The translations under genes and the position numbers were made by a program. From the NCBI GenBank assembly GCA_013396915.1, contig VWZL01006771.1, positions 248,001 through 312,000 on the forward strand: a stretch of 64,000 bases of DNA, in the 5' to 3' direction. Positions 12,935-24,258 of the stretch are shown here, piece after piece. How positions within the stretch are numbered: the stretch's first letter is position 1; every line of letters starts with the position of its first letter. The DNA comes from Stercorarius parasiticus (Eukaryota; Chordata; Aves; Charadriiformes; Stercorariidae). The notes below the pieces were generated by a model. The model did not search any database. It was not told the DNA's origin and was given only the letters and a program-made list of their open reading frames with translations.

Positions 12935-13462
12935 CAAGAAGAGGAATAAGAATTACTGGAGGAATGAAACAATTTGCATACAAGCAGAGACTGAATAGAC
13001 AAGGTTCCTTTAGTTTGGACAAGAGAAGATAAAGAAAGGATATGATAAGAAATCTAAACATCCATGAATGCTGTGAAGAACCTAAAGAGGAAATGATGAT
13101 GATTCACTATTTTCATAATGGCAGCAGGTTCAAAAATAAAAAAGGAAGAATTTTTTTGCACAATAGTAAAGTACTAACCTGTTGCTACAGGATGTGGTGG
13201 AGTGTGGAAATGCAGTGCGTTCAAAAATGCTAGAAAAAAATCCAAATTAGACAAAATGGAGAGTGGTGGCTATTAGAAATGATGATCCATGTACAAATCT
13301 GGTTTATGGAGACCTTTATCTACTGACTGCCAGAACTGGAGATCAGATGACATGCTGGCATCATATTGTACTTTGTTTCTTAAGCATTTTCCTGAATATC
13401 CACTCCTGAATGCTGCTGGAGGCAGCAGGATACCTTTCTGACCCTGTGGCTATGCCTATACT
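12935..13462 (+). mobile_element. Ancient, degraded CR1-type LINE 3' fragment
   Basis: This is a strongly decayed sense-orientation LINE fragment. Successive pieces match the 3' ORF2 region of an old amniote CR1-type element as I remember it. They include GAATGAAACAATTTGCATAC then AGACTGAATAGAC (12960s-12990s), a TTTGGACAAGAGAAGA piece (13013-13028), GGATATGATAAGAAATCTAA (13038-13057) and GGCAGCAGGTTCAAAAATAAA (13120-13140). After these come CAGGATGTGGTGGAG (13188-13202), GTGGTGGCTATTAG (13264-13277), ACTGACTGCCAGAACTGGAG (13323-13342), and AGCAGGATAC followed by CTGACCCTGTGGCTATGCC (about 13425-13457). No open frame survives. Divergence is far higher than in the two young CR1 copies. Order and spacing match the family, which makes chance resemblance unlikely, but edges are approximate. 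Confidence 0.78.
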
Positions 13463-16400
13463 AGTCAACTAGACAGGCCAGATGACAGGCAGGAGGGCTG
13501 TCATATTTAATTTATCAGTTTAGTCCCTGGTATGGGTTTGACCTATGCCTACTGTGAGAAAATCTTCTTACCAAGAAAATGCACAGAGATAGTTTGGATT
13601 GAACAGACCAGCAGTTATTCACGATAGGCAGTTTCAATGTGGCCACCTGCTTTGAAGGTAAGGCTCTGCCTTCATAGAAAGCAAGCTGGGCAGTGCTAGT
13701 TGGCCTCAGGGCCCAGGAATTGTCCCTATCCATCTCAATTTGTTAGTGTAAGTGTAGATGGCAGGGTTGTCCTTAGATGACTAACAACAACAGAAGATCC
13801 TGTAAAACAGTGTGAAGGAAGACTCTTAACATGACCTTCTGAAGGTTTCTTTCATAAGCATGAATTTCAACGGGAAGCAGAAGATGTCACTGAAAAGTGA
13901 GTCCAGATATTTTAATCTATAGACAGGTGACTTCAGAATCCCTAAGAAATGACCAGATATCAGGAGATAAAATCTGTGAAATGTGAGTGCCTCATGAAGA
14001 ATAAGGCAGCAAAGGGCTAGTTGGAACTTGCCCGGCATTTTTCATGAAGAGCGGCAAACTAGATGAGTCCTGAACACATCTTCTAAATTCCTACCTGAAT
14101 CAGTTCGAGAGCGCAATTAAAATCACAACTGATTGACTGTGGATTCATCTGGCTCCATGGTATAAGGCTCAGTAATTACCAGGGGCACTATATGGCACAG
14201 CGCCTGTGTTACCCTTGGAATTAACCAGGGGAATCTGATTTTGCATTATGTACCACTATACTATGAAGAATATGGGCAGACATGTTAGACAGGACTTGTT
14301 CCCACTTGATTGATCTTGGCTCTGTACTATTTTGGAAGCTAAGTACTTTAACCTTTACCCCATTGCTGCTTGGTGTGATGTAATAGTAGAGCTCCTAAGT
14401 GCATTTCTTGTCAGAAGCATCTTAAATCATGCACAACTTAATTGAGTTACTAAAAAATAAAGTTTCTTCTCTTGCTTGGTCTATTTTCCATGCTCAATGA
14501 CTAAGGTCCACTAGTAGGAGTCAATCATATTAAGGAGAATTTGGCTTCTCGCCTTGGTTTGCCTCATGGAACCTCAGCCCACCTTCTCTGGGTCTGCTTC
14601 TTGGGAGTCTGGTCAGACAGGCTGGATTCCACAACAGGCTAGAAGCACCACTTGAATTCCTAGGGTCATATCTGGGAGTCTTCCCAATACAATATTACTA
14701 CAGACTCACAAAGGCAGAGTTTGGCAAGGAAGCGGGGAATGGCTGGGAATCCACAATGACACCATCATAAAGAAGTCATGTTTTCTTTCCATAGTCTGTG
14801 TGAAGGAAGCAGTGCCCCACCGGTGGGGTCTGTTGCTTGACTCACTTTTAGGCCTCCTGTTTTCATATTGCTTTTCTTCTAAGGTGAGCACACCATAGAT
14901 CACATTCTGAAACATCTCATTCACTCTTTATGAAGGGTCATGGAGGGGCGTATTCAGATCACGTGCAATGACACTTGGCATTGGAATTGGTACCTTCAGT
15001 GTCATCTACGTTCAAGAGACTGATGAGGCAGATCCTTGTCCAGTCAACTCAGAGAGATAGACAGAAATTCTGAGTTATGTATTTAATCTAGGTGGTCTGG
15101 TCGCAACCTCTACTTCTCTATGGGACCTGAATAAGGCATGATATCTCCTTTTCAGTTAATGATTAATGGTGTATCTTAACTTTCTGGCTTGCATTCAAAA
15201 GAATGCTCTCTATGCCAGATTTGCCCCTTTTCTTTTCTAGTCCATTAGGTCATAGTGGAGGATATGCATCATCCTGGAGATGGCATCATTAGTTTCCACT
15301 CTGGAGTCCGTAAGAGGGTCATCAGCAGAAGGCACCAGATACTATTAAGCCTCCAGTTGTCATGGCTACCTTCCTTCCGCCTCACTCATAGAATTGCCTT
15401 GGGAGCTTTAATGGAGAAGACACTGGAAATCTTGCATCGCTGCAACTTCTTTTTAACAGATTGTGAGATCCCTGGGTTTCGGCACCTTCCCTGAGAGGGA
15501 ATTTCATCCTCAGGTTCCCATCGGTCACTCCACAACAGGAAGCAAAGGATGAGGCTTGGCTGAAAGAACAGCTCTGGAAAGAGAAGGGAAAGGAGAAAAA
15601 GGCAGAAGACAATGGGCAAAGATAGAAATACATTAGTAGAGAACAGAGATGTAATGATAAGGATCAGGAAATAATGCAGGTTGCAGGAGGGAAAGTGGGG
15701 AGCAGGTTGAGAGAAGAGCAAAACAGATCAGAAAAGAGCAGCGAAGAGTAGATCTACTTTTCCCTTTCTGGCAGTCTGTAGCACGTAACCTAGGGAGAAT
15801 TAGGATTTCAGTGTTGTACAGCAAAGAAGATCTCCAAAGCTGCAGGAATCAAGCCTGGCCCTAGATCCCTCTCATCCATTGACAGCCACATCTGAAAGGC
15901 AAGGTGAGATCACTGCACTTTTGCTTGTTTTCCCTAAGTCCACGGAGGATGACGGGAGGGGACCTGGCTTCAGACAACCTGAGCCCATGAGGGAATTACC
16001 AGGGTTAAGCAGAGAGGACAGGAGAATATTGCTTCCCAGCACGCTGTCCCCAAACGAGGGCACATACAAATGGTTTCCTGTCAAGGAAACCAGCCAGCCT
16101 GTTGAGGAGCTGGCTGCCTGGTACTAATGCACATGAACTGTAGAAGAAAAGCAGGAAGAGGGACATTTAATGCAGAGAACTTAATGTGCTATACATTTAG
16201 CACTTAGCCTTATCCAATATAATACGTTCCCGTACCTTTATCATGGCAGTACAAAATGCTTGTGATGCATTTTAGGATTTAGTAATGGAAAAACACTATA
16301 GGTGTTTTATTCAGTAATAAGTTTTTACAGGTTATATTTGGGTTACATAGGTGTTATTCGGTAGGAATGTATTGCAGATTCATCTCTTTGTAACAGACCA

Positions 16401-16736
16401 TTTGGAATTCTTCATTTAGGGTCATCTAAGTCTGCAGAAAACATCTGTGGTTCTCGTTTTCACACACTAGAGAAGATGCTATTGCTGCCTTTATGGTAGG
16501 TGCTGGCCCAGCCTTAGACTTCTGCTTCCCTGAAATAAGCTTTGGGCTCTCATAGGTCTCTCTCCAGTGAAAGCACTTAAGATACAGGAATACTTAAGCA
16601 CTGAAACTTTCAGCACTGAGGTCCCTGGGACAATCTGTGTGTCTATGCACACATTGCTCGACAAGGGTCAGAGGCAGCAAGCGAGCCCGCTCAGTACAAT
16701 CTCTCCATCTTTCTCATTGACTAACTCCTAACCCCA
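13463..16736. other. No recognisable gene
   Basis: Unique sequence. Acceptor-like TTTTCTTTTCTAG ends at 15240, but the downstream frames are closed within about 45 bases and the nearest donor is poor. Confidence 0.55.
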
Positions 16737-16932
16737 TTGCCTACTGACTTTGCAATGATTCAGTTACCTTGGATTAGGTATAAGGAAGCCTTAGACAGGC
16801 TTTTCTCTTTTAAGACAATCATTGTCATTTTAAACTTTGCTGCAGCAGTGGCAGAATGCTCATGCACTGAAATGTTTGAGACATTTTGGTTTTTTCCGAA
16901 GGAAAAGATTCTCCACAGTACGTTTAACTTAC

Positions 16933-16962
16933 CTGCATGGCACCACTGAACAGAAAGTGCCT
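16933..16962 (-). other. Candidate 30-nt microexon on the minus strand
   Basis: On the - strand the donor is ATGCAG followed by GTAAGTTAAA, a perfect consensus. Going upstream, the acceptor is TTGTTTATCCTGCACACTCAG, with a TGC close to the AG. The enclosed 30 nt encode RHFLFSGAMQ in an open frame. An alternative acceptor 13 nt before the donor also exists. The orientation is opposite to the other exon candidates, so at most some of them belong to one transcript. Confidence 0.17.
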
Positions 16963-17258
16963 CTGAGTGTGCAGGATAAACAAAGAGCTTTCAGATTTAT
17001 TTTCAGTCTTAATTTGGTTGCCTGTTTCCTAGACTCGTTCTGTGATTGAATGATTTTTTATTTATTATTTATTAGAATATTAATTAACAGCCATATATTT
17101 CCTTGAGATTTGTTTCCTCTTCAGATGCAAACACTGTCTGCTCCCTTTTTCCCTTAATGTATAAACCATTTGCTACATGTTTACAAAATGATATCGAGTG
17201 TAAATCTAGTCCTGATAAGCAACCCTGACAAGGAAATAACTTAGCATTCAGTGTTCAT

Positions 17259-17309
17259 AAGAAGGGAGGGTGGGAGAGAAAGAGAGAGAAGGAAAGAGAG
17301 CGAAAGGAT
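17259..17309. repeat. GA-rich purine tract
   Basis: This is about 50 nearly uninterrupted purines (GGGAGGGTGGGAGAG then AAAGAGAGAGAAGGAAAGAG). Such mirror-like purine strands can form triplex DNA. On the - strand it gives a long pyrimidine tract before an AG near 17240. Confidence 0.9.
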
Positions 17310-18335
17310 AAGATCTCAAATGAAATCAGCACAATGTGCTCCTTTAGGATTGGTTCTAGAGCAGATAAGGTTTCTATTCCTCCATAAACAGGTCAAAGAG
17401 TCTCGGCATCAAAACTGTATTTGCCGAAGTTTTCTGTCATTCGGTGAATTGATCACACATCCAGTAAACAAACCTTTGTAAATATGAAACCAGCTTAGCA
17501 TTTTCAGGTTTTTCAAATGCAGCATTCTCTTTAAAATCGTTGGGTATTTTTCTTAGACATTTAAATCCTATGCAAATAGTTACAGCAAATATATGAATCA
17601 GAAAAATGCACTTTCAACTGCAGTGACCACTCCTTTCTGTATCTCCTTTTATTTGAAAATAGGCAAACACAGTACTGAGTTATTTCTATTTGCTTTTTCT
17701 GTTGAATATTTTTAATGGTTTGTACTCACGGAGGGAAAAACTGATGTTTAGTTAAAGTTGATACAACCCACAAGTGGACATGTCAAAACAAGCTATAGAA
17801 AGTTACTTTTGATGTGTTTTATTGAGATATCTATGGTACTTTCCAATTACTTTATGCCAAAAAAGGTAGCTCTACTCAAAAATTATTTCTTTGAAAACCA
17901 CAAATACAACTTGTCAGCCTTTTGAATGTGCTTCAGTATATTTAAAGGGATCCTTCTTGAAGTAGCAATTGTCTGCTGCTAGAAAAAAAAAAAGGGCAAG
18001 TAATGCAATAAAATCAGTTCAAAAATCTTTACATGAAGTATGTAATTTCATTAAGGTGGTGATATCAGGTCACTGTTATTTTGTGTGTGTGCGTACATAT
18101 GTTTTTGTCTTCAGAAGCTGCATGTGCAGGAGTTAAAAAGTAGTAGTGTGGAGAGCCAAGTTACCAGCTCTGTGATTGCTAGTGCTCTGAGCCAAAACTG
18201 TGGAATATTTGATGACAGTCAGGTGTCCTTTCTGTTTTAGGATTCTTCCTCTTACTGCAGAGAAGTAATCCAACCTGAAATTTTCCAGGATTTTCTGTTT
18301 CCTCCTATTTTAATCAGACCTTAAAACTGCTACTG

Positions 18336-18369
18336 AGAAAAAAAAAAAAAAAAGAAAAAAAAAAGAAAA
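18336..18369. repeat. Poly-A tract
   Basis: About 30 A with single G interruptions. No gene copy is recognisable upstream that would make this the tail of a processed pseudogene. Confidence 0.9.
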
Positions 18370-21300
18370 CTTGTTCTTTTTCCGTACACAGAGATATGGT
18401 TTTCCCCACCTTAAACATACATGATTTGAGTTCAAAGGCTCAGCTTCCTGAGTGATAGTGAAGGTCTGTTGTTTAGCCAAAGGATCAAGAGGATACTGGG
18501 CTCTGAGATGTCAGAAAGCGTGTCTAGGCAGGGGTGGGAGGTTTCTTGGTGGAGGTGGGAGGGATGATAACCTTGATACTTAAATGTCCCATCTTATCCA
18601 TGGCTGCTATAACCACAGGGTAAGAAAATGGGAAGAAAAAGCCTAATAAAACAGCCTGTGACTTTTACAAGTAGAAAGCGTGTGAGGCTGGGTGCCTGTG
18701 CATTCCCCCCCTGCCATGGTGGGAGGCTGCAGGCGTTGCTTGTCCCACCCTTTGACAGAGCTTGATTGGTTGCACCAAGAGCCTTGGGAGAGCTGCCCTC
18801 ACCCCAAGACGCTGATGGGCAGAGTGAACATGTGCAGCCCTGCTCAGCACCACAGGGGACATCCAGGGCAGGTGCCACCAGGGCTGAAAGAGAACTTGGA
18901 GGTGACGACCAAGGAAGAGTCAGACATCACCAGCCCTCCAGGAATATCGACCACCGTGGAGGGCATGCATGCTCAGGCTAGAGAAAGAAACTGCTGCACG
19001 GATGGGAGCTTCAAGGGAAAGCTCTGTCATCCCTGAGATGCAGATTTCTCCAGTCTGAAAAACCAACTTTTTCTGAAAAAAGCGGACCACAAAAAGCCCT
19101 CACGCTGCCCAGGAGCCTCTGCCTGAGTGAATGGGCCCAGTCACCCACCAAAACTCATGATTAGAGCTGGACAAAGGGTTTGTGGTTACTCTTAGAGGAG
19201 GCATGCAAACAGTCTAGGAAAAGCTTCCCTAGTTTATTCAGGGCTGGGAGTCCTGGGGTGACGCTCTAACTCTGTAACCCCAACATTACACTCAAAGGGC
19301 AGCTTCTCCATATCATACTTGTCCTCATTACCCATGTCAGGGAATGGCTCCCATTCCCAAGGCTGAATGGGTAGGTAGGCTTGTATCTATGTCATACGCC
19401 AGGAGCAGACCCTGACATGAATAACACATCTGAACTGGGGCTTTCCTGACAAAGAAACTATCAGCCAATGTAGAGCTGAGGTGTATATACCCATGGTTGT
19501 GACGGGGGGGTCAACGAGGATCCCGGAGCACAACAAAGGGCAATAAGAATTCCCCAATAGAAGGCCAATGGACATAGCACCGTACAAATCCATAACAGAT
19601 GGCCTGTATGCTGAAGACATTCCTGCCAAAAGAGATAGGAGACAAGGAAAACGAAAGGATTGAGGATGCAAATTAGCACCATTAAGCTTTGTTTCTCTTT
19701 GATGTTTATGCCCAGCCATATTCTGTATTTATCAGACTCCCAGTCTCCATTGGAGTGGGGCCTGCTAGCAAAGCCTCTGTGTCCTCCTCCCATTCACAAA
19801 ATTACCCCTGTGAAAACGTGCAGACTTCTCAGGTTCTGTATCTATGTATATGTCTGTGTCCTTGAGTGATGAACCCTGCTTTAGAAAGATCTGGAAATAG
19901 CTAGGACATAAAATCCATCATAGTAGGACAGGGTAGAGAAAAATGAGAAGAGGAAAAATTGCAGATGACATAATTTTGTGCAAAACATTTACATATGTTT
20001 TGGTAAAACTAGTACCATAATATAGTGCAGCCTCTGGTAACTTATACAGCTTTTAGTGCACCAAGGTGTTGTCATTTTTACTGTTTTCATTGCTGTTTTG
20101 CTCTTTTATTAGGTTCTTTGTGTTTTATCTTTTGATAGATGTTGGTAGCTTCCCCCCCTTTTGTGCATCAGAGCCTCTTGAAACATAAATCTGCTGGTTT
20201 AGAAGATACAGTTAGAGATATTACGATAGGATTATGAGCACTCTTTTCCCCTTAATACTATCATTCATTAAAATACTTTTTCATTAAATTACAAAGTGTA
20301 TGTTGCTGACTTTTATCATTTGTTACTTTCGGTATCTGCAACTGAAGTCTTTATTGACTCTATTATTAAAATGTGTTCACAAAGAAGGTTATGGTGGGTT
20401 GTATTGTAGAAGTGGCATTAGAAGAATACAAATATCTCAGGAAGAATGAACTTAAACCTTGATAAATGAAGCTGTATATGGCATTACACCTAAAGGAGAG
20501 TGAAACACCACCTCAAACATATTCTTAAATATCTGAGACTTTCTATATCTGAGCAAAAAGGGTTTGCAAAACACTAATAGCTGTAGTATTTCCTGCAATG
20601 AATTATGCCTGTTGACTTCTGTGAGTAAGGACTATGTCTAGTACCAAGTGTTAGCAGCGTTGGGCCTAACCTGGCTCCTGACGGTAGAAAAGCGTGCTTG
20701 CTGCAAGCCACTAGCTGTCAAAAATGAGCAACCTGCCAGCATATGGGTGAGGTTTGGCGCTTCTGTGCAACAAGGAATTCGGAGGACATTGCTATTTTTT
20801 TGACAGTGGAAGGAACCAGGTCAGGTTTTAACTTGACTGCAAATTAAGAGCTCACTGGGCATAAGAAGAATACTCCTGCAAAGAGCAAATAGGCTGAGCA
20901 AGAAGAAGTGTGTGCCTGATCTTGCAGGGTGCCTATTAATGGAGTTATTAAAAAAAGTCATGTTCTGCTACTGGTGAAAATGTTGCCCATGACTCATGGG
21001 CTGTATCAGTACAGCATGTGGTTCTCTGCCCACAGCCAGCTTAGCCCGTGCGCATGACTTCTGTGCAAACGTTTAGCTTCCATTTAAAAATCAGCCCGTC
21101 TGCCCAGTTACTCTGGCTGTCTGCAATTCCTCCCTGGCCAGCCCGCGTGGGTTTGGGATAGCCAGGAGATCATTTGCTCCCATCCCTGCTACTGTGCAGT
21201 TTCACAGTTGGCAGAGTAGGTAGATCCAGCTGTTAAAGCCAGCTGTTGAAAACCACCTCTGATGCCTCCAGATCCCTGTGATATTGACTCCTTTTCTGGG

Positions 21301-22550
21301 AGTCATGCCACATGGCTTGGCTCAGCCAACGTTTCCTCCTTCTCGCCTGTTTTCTCCAGCTCAGTGCTGGAAATCCCCACTCAGTTCCCCTCTCCCTCCG
21401 CTCATGCCCCCAGGGCCAGCCTGCACCCATCTACCCCAGGTGATACTTCCACCCAACATGCAGCTGAGACTGCAAACTCATCTGTGTTTGTGCCCTGTGT
21501 GTCCATGTTTGTGGAGTGCTGATCCATCCATCAAAAGGGACCATGGGTGAACCAGACTGGCCAGGAGCTGCGGCGACATGGATTTCCTCAGATGTGAAGT
21601 CTTTACATCTGCTTATTCTCTATTGTCCTCTCCCATCTGTTTTGTTTACCGCCTGGTCTTCTGGACGGTGAGAAGGTCAGAGGCCCTTCCTGAACTCCAC
21701 GTCTTTATGCATATCTGTCTGTTATTTAATTGCCATACAACCCACTTTCCATAAAGCTTGCTCTTGATACTTCAGTATGGTCAATGTAAAAAGTTGAGTC
21801 TGTGAAGCTACCAATAAATGGTAAGATTTAAATATAACAAACGTCCTTTCAGGTAATTTTATTTGCTGCGTAGTTTCAAAGTGTTTGAGATACATTCTGA
21901 TCACATTTACCATCTTAATCCTTAAGTCTCAAGGGCTAAAGACTTTCATAGAAAGAGAAAATGGTTATTTTGGAACAAACTCCTTATTCCAATAGAGTAA
22001 GCTTTAAGAAACTCATCAGTGACTATAAGACATGAAACAAAATAAAGAACATGGGGTATTCTGATGTGTGGCAGCAAAGCTTCAAGGCAAGTTCAACCAG
22101 AACAGGAGTTCTTTATTTGATGAATCTCTTAAAGCTGAAGACAAGAGCTGATAAAATTTATATAGTTTTTTCTCAGAAATATTAAAAATACCTATTATTT
22201 TTCTAAAGCAGAACCACCTTCTCTTGACTATTAGATTTTTAAACCCTAAGTAAGATGAAAAAAAAGAAAAAACAAACTAAAGCAAATTTAAAATATAGAA
22301 AAGTGAAGTTAAACTTTTAAAATACAGACAAAAAGTTTGTTTGATGCAAAGTGCCTTTGATCAAAAATGTTTAGGGAAGCTTTGTTCCACCTGGTATCCA
22401 AGTAAAGCAGCCATGTATTTGTTATTCCTGTTCTGCTTCACAAGTCAGACTGGGCCCTATTGTTGTCTATATACGGTATAAGCACACCTGTATATGTAAA
22501 ATGTTAGATAGTGTAGCAAAGTATTTGTGAAATGTTGCCTGTGATCGGGC

Positions 22551-22582
22551 ATATGCAGAATGGATTGGAAATATGCAGAATG
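22551..22582. repeat. 20-bp direct repeat of ATATGCAGAATG
   Basis: ATATGCAGAATG is present at 22551-22562 and 22571-22582. It lies in an AT-rich segment that also carries octamer-like cores. No larger repeat unit is visible. Confidence 0.75.
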
Positions 22583-23795
22583 CTGATCATTATAATAATC
22601 TCCATATATTCACGCCTGTGTTCCTTTTATTAAACTTTCTTTCAAGTTTCACTACTCATTTCCAAAGACACAAAGATAAGAACTGAGAAAATATGAGCTG
22701 TCTGCCTACATTTATCTACAAAACCATGTCTTATTTGCTTTTTTTGCTGGAGTGCAGGACCAGATGTGAAAGAAACATTGGCACCAACCGTATTTTTGTA
22801 AGAGTTTTAAACCTTTCAAGTTTACTTTTACCAAGTAGTCTCCCTCTGAGTCACCCGTCTGAAGCAGAGCAGAGACACGTGGAAGAGGACAAAAAGCCTG
22901 TGCACCTTCACCCTTGCTGAGGATTTATTGCACCTGTGTGCAAGGAAAGCCTGTAGCATGGGCAAGAACCTCAGTGCTCCCAAAACTGATTGCCTAACAG
23001 AGCTGGTGGTTATGGGAGGCCGTGGACATGCTCTGTTGCAAGATTGACTTTCCTCCCAAAGCCTCCCTGCTGGTAATCTACAGCAGTTCGATGGAAAAGG
23101 AGGTGATTTTGAAATTGTCTACTTAAGAAAATATAGGAAAAAACGGTCAGCTTTTACTTACCTTTACTTAGGAAGGAAAATTGCATGAGAGGGTGGTGAT
23201 GGGGGGAGGCAGAGAAGCATCAAAACGTTTCCCCCACCATTTTACATGCAGTGGAGTGAGGGATGGGAGAGGACCACGGACATACATTGTCCTCTGCTAC
23301 ACCTTCCCCAATGGGGTTGCAAAAGTGGGAGGACAGTAGGGTCAGTCAACAGACTGCTGGCCACCTCTAGTGGTTGCTGGGAATTGCAGGTAATTCATAC
23401 TTTCTAGAAATACACTTTTGGTATGTCTGAAGGCCTTTGGCACTGACTGTTTTACTCTCCGAAATCTGGGAAAGATCCAAGCTGCCTTGCTCAGGGAGGC
23501 TTTAGCAGTGCTTCTTCTGAACTGGGGCAGCCCCTTGCTTCAGTTTCTCCTCAGGCAAGAGCAGAAAGAGCCATTAAAGTTACAACACGCATGAGTTTTA
23601 TGGGAATAAGAATGAAATCTCCAGCAAGCAGAAGTACGCCATTTCCACCCTTTGCATGGCTCTCGGTGGGAACTCTTCAAACAGTCCACAGTATGGAAAC
23701 GGCAAGGTGGACAGACATTTGGAGACATACACAATAAAGGAGAGCGTTAATTTAAGAGACTCTGCCAGAGTGCATCAAAAAGACTGACTGCACTT

Positions 23796-23836
23796 AAAAG
23801 AAAAAAAAAAAGTGAAAAAAAAAGTGAAAAAAAGAG
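23796..23836. repeat. A-rich tandem repeat with GTG interruptions
   Basis: Runs of 7-11 A separated by GTG form three irregular units, ending in AAAGAG. This is low-complexity sequence. Confidence 0.9.
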
Positions 23837-24243
23837 TCCATTCCCAGTCTATGGGAAAGTAGGATGGTCTGAAAGGAATTGTCGACTTTGGTGAGAAAGA
23901 GAGCTGCACACAAGAAAAATGTAACTTTAAAATACACAACCACATGATGTCGGGTACGCTTAATGGAGGGAAGGACTATATTAATCTGTTTGAATTGCTA
24001 ATTGGGGATTTAGTTGGCTAGATTGGGGGTTATAAGATTAAGGCTTTTATTCTGTGTTTTTGTTCTTTTCCAAAGGTAGGAATCCTCTATAGATCCCCGC
24101 TCTTGGGAATCTAATGCCCTCAAATGCACAACTCGGCAGCCAACGAGCAAGTTGATAAAGCATTCCTCGCAGATACTTAATGGGTACATTCTGTATCTCC
24201 ATCTGCATCTTTCTGTCTGCCTATCTTTTTTTTTTCCCCTTAG

Positions 24244-24258
24244 CACGCTTGGAAGAAG
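24244..24258 (+). other. Candidate 15-nt neuronal-type microexon
   Basis: A long pyrimidine tract runs from about 24206 to the acceptor CCCCTTAG at 24243, and GTAAGC begins at 24259. The enclosed segment is CACGCTTGGAAGAAG. Its length is a multiple of three, and all three frames are open (HAWKK in one, RLEE in another). The tract contains TTCTGTCTGCCT, with a TGC roughly 25 nt before the acceptor, and CU-rich elements. Those are the known hallmarks of SRRM4-activated, PTBP1-repressed microexons. This is inference from splice-site layout only. Confidence 0.22.

Larger units (their letters stand above)
16963..24205. other. No recognisable gene
   Basis: Mostly AT-rich DNA. 16740-17230 has conserved-looking AT motifs (ATTTATTAGAATATTAATTA). 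The 18.7-19.0 kb patch is GC-richer with overlapping open frames that look fortuitous. Low-complexity tracts are listed separately. Confidence 0.55.

Noticed and set aside
15225..15315. Exon after acceptor CCTTTTCTTTTCTAG at 15240
   Set aside because: All three frames close before the nearest donor, which has C at the last exon position.
18336..18369. Poly-A run as the tail of a processed pseudogene
   Set aside because: No gene-derived sequence is recognisable upstream on either strand.
22500..22665. Possible solo LTR (TGTAGCAAAG start, ATTAAA signal)
   Set aside because: Too short, no clear TG...CA ends and no target duplication; it can be explained as AT-rich unique DNA.
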